Source: Novosphingobium sp. CECT 9465
GTDB taxonomy: Bacteria; Pseudomonadota; Alphaproteobacteria; Sphingomonadales; Sphingomonadaceae
Assembly (NCBI RefSeq): GCF_920987055.1
Contig: NZ_CAKLBX010000001.1
Location: 2,342,501 to 2,406,500, forward strand
DNA: 64,000 nucleotides
Direction: 5' to 3'
Translations under genes and position numbers: made by a program
Shown here: positions 52,670 to 62,114 of the stretch, piece after piece
Numbering within the stretch: position 1 is the first letter of the stretch
Layout of the letters: every line of letters starts with the position of its first letter
The notes under the pieces: model-generated
The model's database searches: none
The model's input: only the letters and a program-made list of their open reading frames with translations
What the model was told of the DNA's origin: nothing

Positions 52670-54612
52670 CAGATCTTCAGCTGGCTGCCAAGTTCCACCA
52701 CCCGGTTCGTAGGCAGGCGGAAGAACTCCATCGCGCTGGCAGCGTTGCGCAGCATCCACGCAAACAGCTTTTCACGCCACAGCGCCATGCCCGGCTTGTC
52801 CGATGGGATCAGCGTCTGGCGCGAAAGGAAGAAGCTGGTCTTCATCATGTTGAACGGCTCTCCGCACATGCTCACGCCCTTCAGCGCGGCTGGCACGTCG
52901 GTTTCCTCAAGAAAGCCGAACCGCAGCGTGAGGCGATAGAACCCGTTGCTGTAATCCTTCACCGAATACCGCTCGCCCTCATCCACATAGGGCACGTCCT
53001 CGATCGACACGGTCAGGATCACCACGCGTTCGTGCAGCACCTTGTTGTGCTTGATGTTGTGAAGCAGCGCCGAAGGCACACCCGCAGCGGTCGATGCCAT
53101 GAAGATTGCCGTGCCCGGCACCCGCGCCGCGCTCGAATGCGCAGACTTGGTGAACACTTCGAGCGGGATCGTTCCTTCGGCCATGTTTTCCCGCATCAGC
53201 GCGCGCCCGCGTGACCATGTGGTCAGCAACGTGAAGATCGCCACGCCCATCACCAGCGGCACCCAGCCACCGTCGGGGATCTTGGTCAGGTTCGCACCAA
53301 GATAGGCCGCGTCGATGGCGAAGAACAGCGCCAGCATCGCGATTGCCGCCGGGGCCTTCCACTGCCACAGCTTGAACAGCACCACTGCCAGCAGGAAGTT
53401 GTCGATCAGCATCGCGCCGGTAACGGCAATGCCATAAGCGGCGGTCAGGTTCGACGAACGCTGGAACACCAGCACCAGCAGGATCACCGCGATCATCAGC
53501 GCCCAGTTGATGACCGGGATATAGATCTGCCCTGCTGCGGTAGAGGTATGTTTGATCGTCATGCGCGGGATGAAGCCAAGCTGGATCGCCTGCTGCGTGA
53601 CAGAAAACGCCCCCGAAATCACCGCCTGCGAAGCGATCACCGCCGCCGCCGACGCGATGAACAGCAAGGGCCACTGGAACCATTCGGGCGCGAGAAAATA
53701 AAACGGGCTTTCCAGCGCCGCCGGATTGCGGATCAGCAGCGATGCCTGGCCCAGATAGTTCAGCACCAGCGCGGGCAGCACGAACACCAGCCACGACACG
53801 CGGATTGGACTGCGACCGAAATGGCCCATGTCCGCGTAAAGCGCCTCCGCGCCTGTCACCGCCAGAACAGCGGCGCCCATCGCCAGGAACCCGCGAAACG
53901 GATCGGCGATAAACATGCCCACCGCATAATGCGGGCTGAGCGCCGCCACCACACTGGGATATTGCAGAATGCTGAGCAGGCCCAGCACCGAGATGGTGGC
54001 AAAATAGATCAGCATGATCGGACCGAAGAATGCTGCCACCTTTTCGGTGCCACGGCTCTGGATGAAGAACAGGCCGATCAGGATCGCCACCACGATCGGC
54101 ACGATCAGGCCCTGCATGCTCGGCCGATAGACCGCCACACCTTCGATAGCGCCCATCACCGAAACGGCAGGCGTAATCATCGAATCGCCATAGAATAGCG
54201 CCGTGGCGAAGACGCCGAGCAAAATGATGCCCCGTCCCCAGCGCTTGCCATCGGTGTGCTGGTTGATCAGCGCAAGCAGCGCCAGGCTACCGCCCTCACC
54301 CTTGTTGTCCGCCCGCATGATGACCGAGACGTATTTGAACGTCACGATGATCATCATCGACCAGAACATCAGGCTGATGATGCCATAGACGTGCAGCAGA
54401 TCGAGCGGGAGCGGATGATGCCCGGCAAAGGTATCGCGCAACGCGTAAAGCGGGCTGGTGCCGATATCACCAAACACCACGCCGATCGCACCGATGGCCA
54501 GCTTGGTCAGGGACCCTTGCGTATGCCCATGCCCGCCACCATGCCCCCCACTCTGGCCATGGCCTGCAGAAGGCGCAGCAGACACAGCGGCGTCGTTTAC
54601 GGCATCACTCAT
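52669..54612 (-). CDS. kup: Low-affinity K+ transporter Kup
   Basis: Kup/HAK/KUP family, 647 residues with about twelve membrane spans. Signature segments: [71 protein letters not shown] and [32 protein letters not shown] region. The soluble C-terminal part ends with [19 protein letters not shown]. It imports potassium with protons. The receiver gene follows with a stop/start overlap. Confidence 0.95.
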   Translation of the reverse strand: MSDAVNDAAVSAAPSAGHGQSGGHGGGHGHTQGSLTKLAIGAIGVVFGDIGTSPLYALRDTFAGHHPLPLDLLHVYGIISLMFWSMMIIVTFKYVSVIMRADNKGEGGSLALLALINQHTDGKRWGRGIILLGVFATALFYGDSMITPAVSVMGAIEGVAVYRPSMQGLIVPIVVAILIGLFFIQSRGTEKVAAFFGPIMLIYFATISVLGLLSILQYPSVVAALSPHYAVGMFIADPFRGFLAMGAAVLAVTGAEALYADMGHFGRSPIRVSWLVFVLPALVLNYLGQASLLIRNPAALESPFYFLAPEWFQWPLLFIASAAAVIASQAVISGAFSVTQQAIQLGFIPRMTIKHTSTAAGQIYIPVINWALMIAVILLVLVFQRSSNLTAAYGIAVTGAMLIDNFLLAVVLFKLWQWKAPAAIAMLALFFAIDAAYLGANLTKIPDGGWVPLVMGVAIFTLLTTWSRGRALMRENMAEGTIPLEVFTKSAHSSAARVPGTAIFMASTAAGVPSALLHNIKHNKVLHERVVILTVSIEDVPYVDEGERYSVKDYSNGFYRLTLRFGFLEETDVPAALKGVSMCGEPFNMMKTSFFLSRQTLIPSDKPGMALWREKLFAWMLRNAASAMEFFRLPTNRVVELGSQLKI

Positions 54613-54683
54613 GGCAACGGTGCCCCCGGCATAAAGCCTAGTATGCCCCGGCCGGAACGGCAGGGGCGGCGCGGCGCTTTAGC

Positions 54684-54712
54684 ACCGCCCATCTGACCCC
54701 GCAATGGGCGGA
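54684..54712 (-). terminator. Possible terminator of the ccm operon
   Basis: An 8-bp inverted repeat (CCGCCCAT and its complement, loop 11) lies 66 bp after the ccmI stop. No T run follows, so this is a weak candidate. Confidence 0.3.
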
Positions 54713-54777
54713 ACAGCCCTGCGATGATCCAGTAACGGACATCGCCGCGCACCGTTCCAGAGCGCCGGATTCCGCAA

Positions 54778-55476
54778 TTACCGGCCCGCGCCTTGCGATG
54801 CAGCGGCAGCGGGTTCGGCGGTATCCACTGGCGCCCCTGCGGTGCTGCTTCCCGCCGCCATCGCCAGCATCGAATCGATGCGCGCGACACGCTCGGACAA
54901 GTCCGTGCGATAGGGCGCTTCTGCAGGCGACCGCTCCAGCAATTCGGCCCAGATCGCCCGCGCCTCGGCCAGGCGCCCGGATTGCGCCAGGGCCAGTCCC
55001 ATGAAGAACGGCGGCCCCGGATGATCGGGCGCAATCGTCGCCGCCTTCTGGAACGCGAACTGCGCCGATGGCGTGATCAACCCGTCGCTATGGCCGACCA
55101 GTGCATTGCCCATCGAAACCCAGATGTCCGCATCGTTGGGAAACTGCTCGGCGCCCTTGCGCAGGATATCGGCCGCTGCGCCGTATTGCCCCTGCCGGGC
55201 AAGGCCATCGGCCAGGATCAGCCAGCTTTGTCCCTTGGCAAAGGAATCGCCCATCTGCTGACGCTGCTTGATCATCGCTTCATCGGCCGCGCGCTTGTTC
55301 TCGACCGGGGCCTTGGGCGCGCCGGGCATCGCTGGATGCCCTTGCAGGGCATAACCGGCAATGCCGATGAACAGCGCCGCGCCGGAAAGCTCCCACCCCG
55401 CACGCGGCATCTTCAGCACGAACGCCATCACGCCGAACACCGCCGCTGCCACCAGCAGGATAACAACCCAGGTCAT
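54778..55476 (-). CDS. ccmI: Cytochrome c maturation protein CcmI (TPR)
   Basis: Protein of 232 residues with two N-terminal membrane spans (WVVILLVAAAVFGVMAFVL and LSGAALFIGIAGYAL) and a periplasmic TPR region (WLILADGLARQGQYGAAADILRKGAEQFPNDADIWVSMGNALV). This matches the CcmI/CycH role of holding apocytochrome c for haem attachment. It is the last gene of the ccm operon, 13 bp after ccmH. Confidence 0.85.
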   Translation of the reverse strand: MTWVVILLVAAAVFGVMAFVLKMPRAGWELSGAALFIGIAGYALQGHPAMPGAPKAPVENKRAADEAMIKQRQQMGDSFAKGQSWLILADGLARQGQYGAAADILRKGAEQFPNDADIWVSMGNALVGHSDGLITPSAQFAFQKAATIAPDHPGPPFFMGLALAQSGRLAEARAIWAELLERSPAEAPYRTDLSERVARIDSMLAMAAGSSTAGAPVDTAEPAAAASQGAGR

Positions 55477-55489
55477 TTGCCGACATCCG

Positions 55490-55933
55490 TCATTTGCCGC
55501 TATCCTCGGTATTGCGCCGGAACCGCCCGCGCAGCAGCAGCACCGCCAGCAGCAGGATCACCAGCGGGGCGGCAAACAGCGGCCACATGATCGGCTTGTT
55601 CTGTGGCGCATAGCTGACGTAATCGCCATAGCGCTCGACCAGCCAGGTGCGGATCGCCTCCGGCTCCTCGCCCGCTGCAATCCGGGTACGCACCTGGTGG
55701 CGCATGTCGCCCGCCATCGGCGCATCGGAATCGGATATCGCCTGGCTCTGGCACTTGAGACAGCGCAGCGTCTCCATCAACGCCTGCGCCTTGGCCTCCA
55801 GCGCCGGGTCTTCCAACTGTTTGTAGGCATAAGGCGCGGGCGGCAGCAGGTCCTGCGCGGCGGCAGGCAGGGTCATTGCCAGCAGAACCAGCAATAACAA
55901 CGCTCTGCCCAGCCGATGGAATGCGCCGATCAC
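55490..55933 (-). CDS. ccmH: Cytochrome c maturation protein CcmH
   Basis: Protein of 147 residues with a signal peptide (LLLLVLLAMTLPAAAQ) and the thioredox motif LRCLKCQSQ (LRCxxCQ), which reduces apocytochrome c Cys pairs. A C-terminal span (WPLFAAPLVILLLAVLLLRG) anchors it. It starts with GTG, overlapping the ccmG stop (GTGA). Confidence 0.95.
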   Translation of the reverse strand: MIGAFHRLGRALLLLVLLAMTLPAAAQDLLPPAPYAYKQLEDPALEAKAQALMETLRCLKCQSQAISDSDAPMAGDMRHQVRTRIAAGEEPEAIRTWLVERYGDYVSYAPQNKPIMWPLFAAPLVILLLAVLLLRGRFRRNTEDSGK

Positions 55934-56481
55934 TGCCCCGCCTCCTGCAACTTGCGCAGGATCAGTTCCATGTCCTCAGCCCGGATTTCGCCGATGTGCT
56001 GGTAACGGATCACACCCTTGCCATCGATCACGAAAGTCTCAGGCACGCCCGACGATCCGATGCCAAGCTGCACTTCGGAAACGTCGTCCTTGCCGATGCG
56101 CGTAAAGGGATTGCCGTTCGTGGCGAGAAACCGCGCAACGTCGTCACTGCGATCACGAATGGCGACGCCATCGATCTCGACCCCCTGCTTTGCCAGCGCA
56201 TCCAATTGCGGCGCTTCGACAGCACAGGGTACGCACCAGCTTGCGAACACGTTGAGCAGCTTGGGCTTGCCCGTCTGGAAATCCGCCGTCGAAAGGCCCG
56301 GCCTGCCCTCGGTGGCGGGGGCAAGCGTGAATTGCGGCAGGGGCTTTCCGATAAATGCGCTCGCCACTTCCCGATCCGCCGGGCGCACCAGCCCCCAGAT
56401 CACCAGCACGAAAAACGCGCCAAACAGCGCCAGCGGCAGCCAGATCGCCAGAGACGAGCGCTTCGGCTTCGGCTCGGTCAT
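55930..56481 (-). CDS. ccmG: Thiol:disulphide interchange protein DsbE/CcmG
   Basis: Membrane-anchored thioredoxin of 183 residues. One N-terminal span (LAIWLPLALFGAFFVLVIWG), then the active-site motif ASWCVPCAVEAP and the cis-Pro region GVPETFVIDG. It keeps CcmH and apocytochrome thiols reduced in the periplasm. Overlaps ccmF by ATGA. Confidence 0.95.
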   Translation of the reverse strand: MTEPKPKRSSLAIWLPLALFGAFFVLVIWGLVRPADREVASAFIGKPLPQFTLAPATEGRPGLSTADFQTGKPKLLNVFASWCVPCAVEAPQLDALAKQGVEIDGVAIRDRSDDVARFLATNGNPFTRIGKDDVSEVQLGIGSSGVPETFVIDGKGVIRYQHIGEIRAEDMELILRKLQEAGQ

Positions 56482-58442
56482 TTCACCTGCTCCAGCCGCG
56501 CCTTGCGCCAGGCGATCTTGCCCTCGGCGCGCAGCCGCCGCACATCATGCGCGACCCGGCCGACCAGCGACAGCAAGCCGCCGAACGCGACCAGCAATCC
56601 CCCCAGCCACAGCAGCGGCACGAACGGCTTCCACCAGAATCGCATCTGCCAGCGCCCGTCCTCACCCTCATCGCCCAGCACGGCATAAAGCTGGCCATTC
56701 CAGCGCGTGTGTAGTGCGGATTCAGTGCGCTCACCCGGCGGGGACGAGAACGTGCGCGCCTGCGGATGCAGTGTGACCGGGGTGCCGTCCTTGTACGATG
56801 CCGTCACGGTGGCATCCAATGCAGTCCAGTTCGGCCCGGCCACCGGCGCGATATTCAACAGCTTGACCGTGATCGGGCCGACCTGCTGCGTATCGCCGAT
56901 ATTCATCGCGGCCAGCCGCTCGGTCGAAAACGCGCTTTCGCTTGCCGCACCCAGCAGCGCAACACCAATCCCGAAATGGGCCACGACCATGCCATAGACC
57001 GAAAGCGGAGTGCGGCGCAGGTTGCGCCCGCGCAAGGGCAGCAGGCTCGCCAGGGCAAGCCCGGCACCCACGGCAATACCCAGCAACGGCAATATGCGGA
57101 TGCCCGGCGCAAGCACGACCACGGCCAGCAGGACCACCGCGGTCAGCAGCGCGGGCACGGCCACGGTCGCGGTGATCCGCCCCGGCTTGTCCTTGCGCCA
57201 GCGCAGCAGCGGCCCAACACCCATCACCAGCATCATCGGGATGACGAAAATCGCAGATACCGGATTGAAGTATGGCGGCCCGACGGAAACCTTGGCGCCG
57301 AACGCCTCGGTCATCAGCGGATAAAGCGTACCCAGCAGCACGATTGCCAGCGTACCGCACAGCATCACATTGTTGAACACAAGGCTCGCCTCGCGGCTGA
57401 ACAGGCTGAAGCGCTCACCCTCGGTCACGGTCGAGGCACGAATGCCGAACAGCGCCAGCGCGCCGCCGATATAGATCGCCAGCAACGCAAGGATGAACGA
57501 TCCGCGCTCTGGATCGACCGCGAAGGCATGGACCGAGGTGAGAATGCCCGATCGCACCAGGAACGTGCCGATCATCGACATCGAGAAGGCGATCACGCCC
57601 AGCATCACCGTCCACGCGCGCAAGGCATTGCGGCTGGCGAGAACCGAAGCGGAATGGAGCAGCGCGGTTGCCGCAAGCCACGGCATCAGCGAGGCGTTCT
57701 CGACCGGGTCCCAGAACCACCAGCCGCCCCAGCCCAGCGTGTAGTACGCCCAATAAGAACCGGCGGTGATGCCGATCGTCAGGAAAATCCACGCGCCCAG
57801 CACCCATGGGCGCATGGCGCGGGCAAAGGCCGGCCCGACATCGCGCGTGACCAGCGCGCCAATGGCAAAGCTGAACGCCACCGACAGGCCGACATAGCCG
57901 ACATACAGCGTCGGTGGATGGAACGCGAGGCCGATGTCCTGAAGCAGCGGATTGAGACCCGCCCCTTCAGGCGCAGGTTCGGACAGGCGCTCGAACGGAT
58001 TGGAGGACAGTAACAGAAACGCATAGAATCCAAGACTGACAAAGGCTTGGCCCGCCAGCGTTGCGATCAGCGTATCTTCGCGCAGGCGCTTTTCCACCAG
58101 CGCCACGATCCCGCCTGAAACGGCCATGATCGTGATCCACAGCAGCATCGAGCCTTCATGGTTGCCCCATGTGCCCGCCAGCTTGAAGATCACCGGCTTC
58201 ATCGAGTGGCTGTTTTCAGCGACCAGTTTCACGGTCAGGTCGGTTTCAAGGAACAGGTCGATCAGCGCCAGGAACGAGACGGCGACCAGCACGCCCTGCA
58301 TCACAGCGAGCGGGCGGACCATCCCGCCCATTGCGGCCCCGCCGGGGCGCAGCGCACTGATCCCGGCAACAAGCTGCAGTACGGCCAGCGCCGCGGCCAT
58401 CCACAATACGGCCAGCCCGATTTCAGCGATCATTCCGGTCAC
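56478..58442 (-). CDS. ccmF: Cytochrome c haem lyase subunit CcmF
   Basis: Integral membrane protein of 654 residues with about fifteen spans. The haem-handling WWD motif is GWGGWWFWDPVENASLMPW, and conserved His lie in GTWGNHEGSMLLW and near FHPPTLYVGYVG. It joins haem from CcmE to apocytochrome c together with CcmH. The first in-frame codon is GTG at 58442, three bases after the ccmE stop; ATG 58433 is an alternative. Confidence 0.96.
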   Translation of the reverse strand: MTGMIAEIGLAVLWMAAALAVLQLVAGISALRPGGAAMGGMVRPLAVMQGVLVAVSFLALIDLFLETDLTVKLVAENSHSMKPVIFKLAGTWGNHEGSMLLWITIMAVSGGIVALVEKRLREDTLIATLAGQAFVSLGFYAFLLLSSNPFERLSEPAPEGAGLNPLLQDIGLAFHPPTLYVGYVGLSVAFSFAIGALVTRDVGPAFARAMRPWVLGAWIFLTIGITAGSYWAYYTLGWGGWWFWDPVENASLMPWLAATALLHSASVLASRNALRAWTVMLGVIAFSMSMIGTFLVRSGILTSVHAFAVDPERGSFILALLAIYIGGALALFGIRASTVTEGERFSLFSREASLVFNNVMLCGTLAIVLLGTLYPLMTEAFGAKVSVGPPYFNPVSAIFVIPMMLVMGVGPLLRWRKDKPGRITATVAVPALLTAVVLLAVVVLAPGIRILPLLGIAVGAGLALASLLPLRGRNLRRTPLSVYGMVVAHFGIGVALLGAASESAFSTERLAAMNIGDTQQVGPITVKLLNIAPVAGPNWTALDATVTASYKDGTPVTLHPQARTFSSPPGERTESALHTRWNGQLYAVLGDEGEDGRWQMRFWWKPFVPLLWLGGLLVAFGGLLSLVGRVAHDVRRLRAEGKIAWRKARLEQVK

Positions 58443-58445
58443 CCG

Positions 58446-58913
58446 TCATTTGGTTTGGGCCACCACGGCTTTGGCTTGCGCGTCGGTCATGTTGCCCATC
58501 TGGCGCGGCACATAATTCTCGTCATGCTTGGCCAGCAGGTTGTCGGCGACGAACGTCTGTCCTTCCATGCGCCCTTCGGCGACGACACCCGATCCTTCGA
58601 CGAACAGGTCCGGCGTGATCCCGGTGAACCGCACCGGCACCCGCGCCTTGCCATCGCCCACCACGAAATCGATGGTCACGCCATCGGCCCGCGTCTTGAG
58701 CGAGCCATTTTCGACCATGCCGCCCAGACGGATGGCGCGGCCCTGTTCCGGCGGGTCCTTCACAAGATCGTTGGGCACGTAGAAATAGCTCGCCTGATTG
58801 GACAGGGCATAGGCTGCCAGCAGCCCCGCGCCGACCAGCGCCACCAGCGCGATGACCAGCAGCACCAGTCGCTGGTGCTTGGGCTTGATGCCTCCGGGCT
58901 TGCTATCGCTCAC
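58446..58913 (-). CDS. ccmE: Haem chaperone CcmE
   Basis: Protein of 155 residues. One N-terminal span (RLVLLVIALVALVGAGLLAAYAL) is followed by a beta-barrel (FYVPNDLVKDPPEQGRAIRLGGMVENGS). The haem-binding His lies in NLLAKHDENYVPRQM. It takes haem from CcmC and hands it to CcmF. Start codon is GTG, overlapping the ccmD stop (GTGA). Confidence 0.96.
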   Translation of the reverse strand: MSDSKPGGIKPKHQRLVLLVIALVALVGAGLLAAYALSNQASYFYVPNDLVKDPPEQGRAIRLGGMVENGSLKTRADGVTIDFVVGDGKARVPVRFTGITPDLFVEGSGVVAEGRMEGQTFVADNLLAKHDENYVPRQMGNMTDAQAKAVVAQTK

Positions 58914-59065
58914 TGGCTCCTGCCTCCGTTGCCGCGGATATTGTCACGCCGCCGTTCGGCACGGATCATCGCTGCCAGCGACAGGCCGACCAGCAGCAGC
59001 GTACCGATCACACCGACCGCCAGCGCCGCCAGCACAAAATCCCACTGCTCAAGACCTTCGCGCAT
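58910..59065 (-). CDS. ccmD: Haem exporter subunit CcmD
   Basis: A 51-residue protein starting MREGLEQWDFVLAALAVG, with one membrane span and a basic tail (MIRAERRRDNIRG). This small single-span form in the gap between ccmC and ccmE is CcmD, which helps release holo-CcmE. It is short and easily missed, but position and topology are right. Confidence 0.9.
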   Translation of the reverse strand: MREGLEQWDFVLAALAVGVIGTLLLVGLSLAAMIRAERRRDNIRGNGGRSQ

Positions 59066-59086
59066 CTGAACCTTATGCCACCATCT

Positions 59087-59815
59087 TTAAGCGAGCGCCT
59101 TGCGGCGCAAGCGCGCCTCGGCCTGAATCTCGGCCAGCAAGGTCCGCATCCGCGCCAGAACCACCCCGCCGAAAATCAGGCTGAAACCCAAAGCCGCAAT
59201 CAGCAGCGGCCACAGGAAAGTACCATCGATCGCCGATTTGCCCATGGTGATCGATGGCGGCTGGTGCAGGCTGTTCCACCACACCACCGAACGGTTGATG
59301 ATCGGAATGTTGATCGCGCCGACAAGGCCGAAGATCGCGGTGATGCGATTGCCGCCACCGCCAGAGGCCATGTCGCGCTGCGCCGCGCCCGAAAGCGCGA
59401 TATAGCCCAGATAGAGGAACAGCAGGATCAGGAAGCTGGTCAGCCGCCCGTCCCACACCCACCACGTACCCCAAGTGGGCCGCGCCCAGATTGACCCGGT
59501 GGCAAGGCAGATTGCGGTAAAGGTAGCACCTGGAACCGCAGCCGCCCGCGCGGCGATGGCCGCCAGCGGATGCCGCCAGACCAGTTCGACAAGGCTGGCC
59601 ACCGCTATCGTCGACCAACCGGCCATTCCCAGCCATGCGGCGGGAACATGAATGTAAAGGATGCGGACAGTCTCGCCCATCAGGCGGTCCGGCGGAACCA
59701 CGATCATGCCGTAAAGCACTGCACCCGTCGCCAGCAACAGGCCCGAAACCAGCAGAAGTGGCATCAGCCAGCGCGCAAGACGCAGGAAACGTGCGGGATT
59801 GGCGAAAGCATGCAT
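59087..59815 (-). CDS. ccmC: Haem exporter protein CcmC
   Basis: Membrane protein of 242 residues with six spans and the WWD haem motif WGTWWVWDGRLTSFLILLF. Flanking His residues are in ILYIHVPAAWLG and WWNSLHQPPS. It delivers haem to CcmE. It is the first ccm gene here; ccmA and ccmB are not in the window. The ATG at 59815 begins the family sequence, but no ribosome-binding site is clear. Confidence 0.94.
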   Translation of the reverse strand: MHAFANPARFLRLARWLMPLLLVSGLLLATGAVLYGMIVVPPDRLMGETVRILYIHVPAAWLGMAGWSTIAVASLVELVWRHPLAAIAARAAAVPGATFTAICLATGSIWARPTWGTWWVWDGRLTSFLILLFLYLGYIALSGAAQRDMASGGGGNRITAIFGLVGAINIPIINRSVVWWNSLHQPPSITMGKSAIDGTFLWPLLIAALGFSLIFGGVVLARMRTLLAEIQAEARLRRKALA

Positions 59816-59959
59816 CGGCGCGGGGCAATCGAATCCTTCTCCCGGCGACCCCCGCCGCCGGTTCCGAGCGCTCTGCCACCTGCCGCCTGAAGGAGCAAGG
59901 GCAATGCTCTGCGCCCCCCCGAAAAGGCACGGCCGAAAGCCTATACGTCGAAGGGAGAA

Positions 59960-60037
59960 TGGGGCGACCGAGGGGGTTCGAACCCCCGACCTCCGGTACC
60001 ACAAACCGGCGCTCTAACCAGCTGAGCTACGGTCGCC
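59960..60037 (-). tRNA. tRNA-His (anticodon GTG)
   Basis: The minus strand folds as a standard tRNA: acceptor GCGACCG with CGGTCGC, D loop AGCTCAGCTGGTTAGAGC, anticodon stem-loop CCGGTTTGTGGTACCGG with anticodon GTG, T loop GGTTCGAACCC and an encoded CCA. An extra 5' G opposite the C discriminator, the identity mark of tRNA-His, is encoded at 60037. The CCA adjoins open sequence before ccmC. Confidence 0.97.
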
Positions 60038-60151
60038 ACACATCCGGCGCGACATCAACGCCGCGCGGGCTGGCCCATTTGCAGAAAGGCGCGCGAAAGG
60101 GAAGCGGAATCTTGCGCGCGTCCACAAATTGCAGGCGAACCCAACGCATCG

Positions 60152-61141
60152 TCAGCGACTGAAACGGTCACCCCAGCTGCGGAATGCCACCCGCGGCGGA
60201 TTGTCACCCACATCGATCAGTGCCTGTTCCTCGACCACCGCCGAATCGACGGTGACCCTCTGGGTAAGCAGGAACCAGCGGCTGCGCACCTGCAACTGCC
60301 CCTGAGGCAGCACCCCATCGCCCCCCCCGCCAACGCCGCGCAAGGCATCTTCGGCATTCGCCCAGCCAAGGGCCGGACGCGCCGCCAGAATGGATCGCGC
60401 CCGCTCAACAGGGATTGCGGACGGGGCCAGCATCGACAGCAGCAGGGCTTGATCGGGGCGCAGCGTGTTGACGTTGATCGGCGAAAGCTGGGCGGCGGGC
60501 AGCGCGCAGAGCCAAGGCCGCAGACGCTCGTAGAACTGTGGCGTCATGCCCCGCACAGCCCTGATTTCGCTGACATCTCCGATCAGGCGCCCCGCCGTGC
60601 GATAAGGCACCGCGCTCCCCTGGTAGGTCTCGTCCTCGGCCCCGTTGGGCGCGGGCACGCCGTCGCTGTCGATCCAGTCTGCAATCGCATCGCTGGCAAT
60701 CGCGCTCTCGGCAGGCGGCATGGCAAGGCCCGCCATCAAAGCGCGCAACTGGGTGAGGCCGACGACACGCAGCTTCAATACGCCCTGGGCATCGGCCTCG
60801 ACCAGAGAATTGAGATTGAAACAATTTCCGGCGTCATCGACCCGTGCCAGAATCGTCCCGCGCGCCAGCGGCAAAGGAAATTCGCGCCCCAGCAAGCCGC
60901 CCCGATCCACGGTGCGTTCCTGCGAGACATCGACCATCGCCTTTATCCGCGCCATCGCCAGCGTTTCGGCGCTGGTGGCGTAAAGCCGCGCCTGTGTCAT
61001 CGCCTGCCCGTTTCCTGCCAGCCGCGTGGCCAGATTGAGCCGGTCAAGCATGATCGTGGCAATCACCGCCATCACCGCAACCAGCAGCAGCACCGAGAGC
61101 AGCGCAGCGCCGCGTTCATCAGGATTATCAATGCGCTTCAC
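60152..61141 (-). CDS. gspK: Type II secretion minor pseudopilin GspK
   Basis: Protein of 329 residues. The short prepilin leader ends at RGAALLSVLLLVAVMAVIATI; as in other GspK proteins, the Glu at position 5 of the mature helix is missing. A large globular domain follows with VDDAGNCFNLNSLVEAD and SPINVNTLRPDQALLLSML, both family-typical. GspK caps the pseudopilus tip with GspI and GspJ. It overlaps gspJ by ATGA and is the last of the four. Confidence 0.93.
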   Translation of the reverse strand: MKRIDNPDERGAALLSVLLLVAVMAVIATIMLDRLNLATRLAGNGQAMTQARLYATSAETLAMARIKAMVDVSQERTVDRGGLLGREFPLPLARGTILARVDDAGNCFNLNSLVEADAQGVLKLRVVGLTQLRALMAGLAMPPAESAIASDAIADWIDSDGVPAPNGAEDETYQGSAVPYRTAGRLIGDVSEIRAVRGMTPQFYERLRPWLCALPAAQLSPINVNTLRPDQALLLSMLAPSAIPVERARSILAARPALGWANAEDALRGVGGGGDGVLPQGQLQVRSRWFLLTQRVTVDSAVVEEQALIDVGDNPPRVAFRSWGDRFSR

Positions 61142-61734
61142 TGGTAATTGACACCGACCAGCGAGACGATCCGCAAAGGCGGGCGTCCCGCCTGGGGCAG
61201 CAGCAATTCGACCGCCACCGGCAACTCAGTTGTCAGTTGTGGCTCCCAACGATCGCGCCAATTGCCATCCTTGTTGCGGAATCGGACGGTGGGCGCGCCC
61301 GTCAAAGGCAGCATTTCGGCGCCGCCTTCAGGCGCGGCTCCATCGGGAAAAGGATAGCCTGCACGAACCAGTGCCGCAGGCGTCAGCCGATATTCCACTT
61401 TCTGAAGGCTGGGCCGCGCCGCGCCATCGACATTGTCCCACCCGCTGCGGGTCAGCCGGATCAGTACGCCATCGACATTGGCTTCGAACGCCGGATGCAC
61501 CTGCCCGCCTTGATCGCGCGCCGGGCGCGGCACGGCTTGCGCAAGGTCGGCGGTCCATACCGAAAGGAACCGCCGCTGCGCCGCTATGCTATCCGTCTTG
61601 TTGCGGCTGGCGAGTTCTGCATCGACCGAAAAGCGCAGCAAACCGAGCGCGCCAACCGCGATCACCGCAAACAGGGCGAGCGCGATCAGCATCTCGACCA
61701 GTGTGAAACCGTTGCGGGCCGGCGTGTCGCTCAT
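61138..61734 (-). CDS. gspJ: Type II secretion minor pseudopilin GspJ
   Basis: Protein of 198 residues. Prepilin cleavage site and helix: NGFTLVEMLIALALFAVIAV, with Glu5 present. The globular domain has SVWTADLAQAVPRPARD and VEYRLTPAALVRAGY. It forms the tip complex with GspI and GspK. Start and stop overlap gspI and gspK respectively (ATGA each). Confidence 0.92.
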   Translation of the reverse strand: MSDTPARNGFTLVEMLIALALFAVIAVGALGLLRFSVDAELASRNKTDSIAAQRRFLSVWTADLAQAVPRPARDQGGQVHPAFEANVDGVLIRLTRSGWDNVDGAARPSLQKVEYRLTPAALVRAGYPFPDGAAPEGGAEMLPLTGAPTVRFRNKDGNWRDRWEPQLTTELPVAVELLLPQAGRPPLRIVSLVGVNYQ

Positions 61735-62114
61735 GCGGCGGGCAACCGGGTGAAATCGAGCGTAAAGGCCTGGCTGGCCGCTCCCGTTGTCGTCTCCTGT
61801 ACGCTGAGGGTGATGCCGAGTACGCCATAATCTGCCAAGGGTGCGACCGTGCGTGTCCACTGGAACCGTCGTCCCGCGTTCTCAATGGTTCCACTGGCCG
61901 ATCCGACCGGCGGCGGCGCGGGATCGGTGAGGATTTCAGCGGCCATGTTCTGCGCTACAATCTCTCTAAGCAGGCGTTGATCGAGATCGGCGGTGCGGGA
62001 AATACTCGCGCCTTCCATCTGCAACAGGGCGAGCGCGGCAATGGCAAAGACCGCCAGCGCAACGAGCAGTTCGAGCAGCGTGAAACCGTTCGGGCGGGCC
62101 GGATCATCCCGCAT
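61731..62114 (-). CDS. gspI: Type II secretion minor pseudopilin GspI
   Basis: Protein of 127 residues with NGFTLLELLVALAVFAIAAL at the N-terminus (prepilin peptidase site and Glu5), then ALLQMEGASISRTADLDQRLLREIVAQN, typical of GspI. Overlaps gspH by 11 bases and gspJ by four. Confidence 0.92.
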   Translation of the reverse strand: MRDDPARPNGFTLLELLVALAVFAIAALALLQMEGASISRTADLDQRLLREIVAQNMAAEILTDPAPPPVGSASGTIENAGRRFQWTRTVAPLADYGVLGITLSVQETTTGAASQAFTLDFTRLPAA

